Source of the DNA: Sediminibacterium sp.
Lineage (GTDB): Bacteria > Bacteroidota > Bacteroidia > Chitinophagales > Chitinophagaceae
Length of the DNA: 8,161 nt
Direction: 5' to 3'
Assembly (NCBI GenBank): GCA_028288645.1
Contig: JAQBNJ010000134.1
Span: forward strand, 1-8,161
In this document: in pieces, positions 5,623 through 8,161 of the stretch
How the letters are laid out: each line of letters begins with the position of its first letter
Numbering within the stretch: the stretch's first letter is position 1
Made by a program: the position numbers and the translations under genes
The notes under the pieces: model-generated
What the model was told of the DNA's origin: nothing
The model's input: the letters and a program-made list of their open reading frames with translations, nothing else
Databases searched by the model: none

Positions 5623-6585
5623 CTAAACAATTCCTTCCCTCACCAGATCATGTATATGTAAAATCCCTAAGTACTTCCCGTTCTCGGCCACGATCAACTG
5701 ACTGATATCATTATTCCGTAATGTATCCAGCGCTTCAACGGCCAATAAAGAAGGCAGTATGGTTTTGGGATTGGCGGACATGATATCTTTTGCGGTAACA
5801 GATTGAATATTGTCGCTTCTTTCCAGCATCCTCCTCAGGTCACCATCGGTAATAATACCGGCTACTTGTCCGTCGGCGCCGGTAACGGCCGTTACACCTA
5901 ATCTTTTTGCCGTGATCTCAACGATCACCTCCTTTAAGGTAGCAGTTGGCAATACGGCAGGCTTCTCATTGGCCGTATAAAGGTCGCTCACCCTGAGGTA
6001 TAAACGTTTTCCGAGGTTGCCGCCCGGGTGGAACTTTGCAAAATCCTGGCCCGTGAAACCATTCAGTTGCATCAGGCAAACAGCCAGCACATCACCCATA
6101 ACCATCTGCGCCGTAGTGCTGCTGGTGGGGGCAAGGTTATTGGGACAGGCTTCTTTGCTTACCGTAGTATTTAACAGGATATCGGCATTTATTGCTAGGA
6201 AACTCTCCGTATTTCCCACCATCCCTACCAGGGTATTGCCAAAATTTTTGATCAGGGGAACCAACACTTTGATCTCAGGGCTTTCGCCGCTTTTACTGAT
6301 GATCATCACCACATCTCCCTCCTGGATCATACCCAGGTCACCATGAATGGCATCGGCCGCGTGCATGAAAAGGGCGGGCGTACCGGTGGAATTCAGTGTA
6401 GACACGATCTTCTGAGCCACAATGGCGCTCTTGCCAATGCCACTGATCACCAGGCGGCCTTTTGCGGCATGCACGGTTTGAACGGCTTTTTCAAAAGACG
6501 CATCGATAAAAGCGGCCAGCCCGGCAACGGATTGGGCCTCTAATTGTATGGTATGCAAGGCGGTTTGAGCGATGGGTGAATTCAT
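5623..6585 (-). CDS. kdsD: KpsF/GutQ family D-arabinose-5-phosphate isomerase
   Basis: This 320-residue enzyme interconverts ribulose 5-phosphate and arabinose 5-phosphate, the first committed step towards Kdo for lipopolysaccharide or capsule. An N-terminal SIS sugar-isomerase domain (about 1-195) carries GIGKS (49-53), HAADAIHGDLGMI (75-87), SKSGES (97-102), EACPNNLAPTSSTT (145-158) and FHPGGNLGKRL (185-195). Two CBS domains follow (about 200-257, with ITDGDLRRML, and 265-318). Lys52, Glu104, Glu145 and His186 sit at a constant offset of seven from the catalytic residues I recall for E. coli KdsD (59, 111, 152, 193). The length is typical. I chose ATG 6585; the in-frame TTG at 6594 adds only three residues. 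It is divergent from recQ and upstream of manC on the same strand. KdsD, KpsF and GutQ paralogs cannot be told apart by sequence alone. Confidence 0.92.
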   Translation of the reverse strand: MNSPIAQTALHTIQLEAQSVAGLAAFIDASFEKAVQTVHAAKGRLVISGIGKSAIVAQKIVSTLNSTGTPALFMHAADAIHGDLGMIQEGDVVMIISKSGESPEIKVLVPLIKNFGNTLVGMVGNTESFLAINADILLNTTVSKEACPNNLAPTSSTTAQMVMGDVLAVCLMQLNGFTGQDFAKFHPGGNLGKRLYLRVSDLYTANEKPAVLPTATLKEVIVEITAKRLGVTAVTGADGQVAGIITDGDLRRMLERSDNIQSVTAKDIMSANPKTILPSLLAVEALDTLRNNDISQLIVAENGKYLGILHIHDLVREGIV

Positions 6586-6591
6586 GGCCAA

Positions 6592-6599
6592 CAAAGGTA
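6592..6599 (-). promoter_or_regulatory. Candidate -7 box for kdsD
   Basis: The minus strand reads TACCTTTG, a perfect match to the Bacteroidota -7 consensus TAnnTTTG, ending 6 bases before the ATG at 6585. No good -33 TTTG is found 18-22 bases further upstream. If real, the transcript would have a leader of only a few bases or none. Confidence 0.35.
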
Positions 6600-6608
6600 A
6601 ACTTTAAC

Positions 6609-6630
6609 GGTTAACCATGCATATTGCAAT
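6609..6630. promoter_or_regulatory. Three abutting palindromes in the kdsD-recQ divergent region
   Basis: GGTTAACC (6609-6616), ATGCAT (6617-6622) and ATTGCAAT (6623-6630) are each perfect palindromes and touch without gaps. GTTAAC or TTAAC motifs recur on both sides (6604-6608, 6639-6644). They sit just upstream of the kdsD -7 candidate, where an operator would be expected. The rest of the 216-base gap up to recQ shows no gene; a TAACTTTT at 6715-6722 resembles a -7 box for recQ but has no well-spaced partner. Confidence 0.3.
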
Positions 6631-6801
6631 GATACTTCGTTAACTTCGCCATCCTTTTATAAAACTTCCTCCTGACCAGGGAACACTAACTGGATTATTG
6701 CCTCGCCGGATTGATAACTTTTACACGATAAAGTCCGGAAAAAGAAGTATATTATTACCTGTTACTCCCGCGAAGAAGGGAAGAAAATTGACTTTTGAGA
6801 C

Positions 6802-8161
6802 ATGGCTACTAGTACAAAGAAAGCAGCTCCTAAAAGAGCTGCACCTCCAAAAAGAACCGCTGCCCCCAAAGCAACACCCGTAAAAACTGCCCATACCTAC
6901 GATATTTACGGTGCACTTGAACAATATTTTGGCTTCCGCGAATTTAAGGGAACACAGGAACTGGCGATCAACAGCGTTTTGAGCGGCCAGGATACTTTTG
7001 TGATCATGCCCACAGGCGGCGGCAAAAGTTTATGCTACCAGTTGCCCGCGATGATCATGCCGGGTTGCGCCATTATTGTTTCGCCATTGATCGCGTTGAT
7101 GAAGAACCAGGTTGACCTGGTACGCGGTTACAGCGAAAACGATGAAGTAGCACATTTCCTGAACTCATCGCTTAATAAAGGACAGATAAAAGCGGTACGT
7201 GATGATCTCACTGCCGGCAAGACCAAACTTTTATATGTAGCGCCCGAAACACTCACCAAACAGGAGAACCTTGATTATTTCAGCGACCTGCAGATCTCTT
7301 TCTTCGCGGTGGATGAAGCGCATTGTATTTCTGAGTGGGGCCATGATTTCAGGCCGGAATATAGAAGGCTTCGCGAAATGATGGATATCATCAACCCCGA
7401 TATCCCTGTTATTGCATTAACGGCAACCGCAACACCGAAAGTAAAAAGTGATATTGTAAAGAACCTCGGCCTTCGTGAACCGAATATTTTTCTTTCTTCG
7501 TTTAACCGGTCGAATCTCTATTATGAGATACAACCCAAGATTGAAAAAGAACAAACGATCAAGAGCATCGTAAAATTCATTACCGGCCATAAAGGGAAAA
7601 GCGGGATCATTTACACGCTCAATAGAAAAACAACAGAAGAACTGGCCGAGATCCTAATGGCCAACGGTATCAAAGCCGTTGCTTATCATGCGGGCCTTGA
7701 TCAGAAACTTCGTGCAGACAGGCAGGATAAATTTTTGAATGAAGATGTACAGGTGATCGTTGCCACCATCGCATTCGGAATGGGTATTGATAAACCGGAT
7801 ATCCGTTATGTGATTCATTTCAATATTCCTAAATCGATAGAAAATTATTACCAGGAAACCGGTCGCGCGGGACGCGATGGTATGGAAGGCCTTTGTGTGT
7901 TATACTATTCACACAAAGATGTTTCCAAGCTCGAACACCTGATGCGCGATAAACCTTTAAGCGAAAGAGAAGTAGGCGCGCAACTCATTGATGAAACAGT
8001 AGCCTACGCCGAAAGCGCTGTTTGCCGCCGTAAGATCTTACTCCACTATTTTGGTGAAGATTGGGACACCCCCAATTGCGGTAACTGTGATAACTGTAAA
8101 CACCCGAAAGAAAAGATAGAAGCTAAAGACGAAGTGGTGAAGATGCTGAAAGTGATCAAAG
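6802..8161 (+). CDS. recQ: ATP-dependent DNA helicase RecQ (cut by window end)
   Basis: The first 453 residues of a 3'-5' superfamily 2 DNA helicase that unwinds recombination and stalled-fork intermediates. Visible in order: a Q-motif-like region ([10 protein letters not shown], 43-52), Walker A MPTGGGKS (69-76), DEAH (171-174), LTATATP (206-212), the second RecA-like domain with AYHAGLD (294-300) and [11 protein letters not shown] (325-335), motif [12 protein letters not shown] (351-360), and the zinc-binding RecQ C-terminal cysteines 408, 426, 429 and 432. The winged-helix and any HRDC domains lie beyond the window. ATG 6802 is the start because an in-frame TGA stands at 6796-6798, only one codon upstream. 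The first 30 residues are an added tail rich in Lys, Ala and Pro, absent from E. coli RecQ. All helicase motifs are intact, so the gene appears functional. It is divergent from kdsD. Confidence 0.95.
   Translation, partial: MATSTKKAAPKRAAPPKRTAAPKATPVKTAHTYDIYGALEQYFGFREFKGTQELAINSVLSGQDTFVIMPTGGGKSLCYQLPAMIMPGCAIIVSPLIALMKNQVDLVRGYSENDEVAHFLNSSLNKGQIKAVRDDLTAGKTKLLYVAPETLTKQENLDYFSDLQISFFAVDEAHCISEWGHDFRPEYRRLREMMDIINPDIPVIALTATATPKVKSDIVKNLGLREPNIFLSSFNRSNLYYEIQPKIEKEQTIKSIVKFITGHKGKSGIIYTLNRKTTEELAEILMANGIKAVAYHAGLDQKLRADRQDKFLNEDVQVIVATIAFGMGIDKPDIRYVIHFNIPKSIENYYQETGRAGRDGMEGLCVLYYSHKDVSKLEHLMRDKPLSEREVGAQLIDETVAYAESAVCRRKILLHYFGEDWDTPNCGNCDNCKHPKEKIEAKDEVVKMLKVIK

Noticed and set aside
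6698..6883. 61-residue plus-strand open frame upstream of and overlapping recQ
   Set aside because: It starts at TTG, overlaps the recQ N terminus in another frame and shows no family features; the recQ frame is unambiguous.

Overview
The window reads as chromosome from a Bacteroidota bacterium, most likely of the Chitinophagaceae type. This is inferred from moderate GC, the near absence of Shine-Dalgarno sequences, candidate promoters resembling the Bacteroidota -33 TTG / -7 TAnnTTTG pattern, and the character of the proteins: a long PurF-like amidophosphoribosyltransferase, a stand-alone GDP-mannose pyrophosphorylase, and KpsF/KdsD divergent from RecQ. No species can be named from the sequence alone.

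Layout, left to right. The C-terminal end of an OsmC-family protein (1-220, +) is followed by an intergenic inverted repeat (element A, 291-380), then an NADPH-dependent FMN reductase-like flavoprotein (437-1000, +) with a clear intrinsic terminator. Only ten bases after that terminator starts a 615-residue PurF-like amidophosphoribosyltransferase (1054-2901, +). It converges on three minus-strand genes, transcribed in the order kdsD/kpsF (5623-6585), manC (4389-5471) and a FabH-like ketoacyl-ACP synthase III (3042-4121). A 216-base divergent region separates kdsD from recQ (6802 to the window edge, +), which is complete at its N terminus and cut off at 453 residues.

Functionally, kdsD (arabinose-5-phosphate for Kdo synthesis) and manC (GDP-mannose) both supply activated-sugar precursors for surface glycans, and the FabH-like enzyme could supply an acyl precursor. 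That these three act together is an inference from adjacency. The other genes (OsmC, flavoprotein, PurF-like, RecQ) are general metabolism, stress defence and DNA repair.

The most unusual content is between the genes. Three gaps (2902-3041, 4122-4388, 5472-5622) each carry an imperfect inverted element built from tandem 7-base units. Each arm starts, read inward, with AGCT or a close variant, followed by about four or more copies of a heptad of the form N-T-K-A-G-S-N (K = T or G, S = G or C). In two elements the core is TTAGC/TTAGG and in the third it is TGAGC. On the minus strand one arm begins only 3-4 bases after the stop codon of each of the three genes, with the shared start G(G/C)A(C)AGCTGT(T/G)AG. 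A fourth, differently worded inverted repeat with CTCYGTG units lies at 291-380. I do not recognise a named family for these elements; they are the best candidates here for something undescribed.
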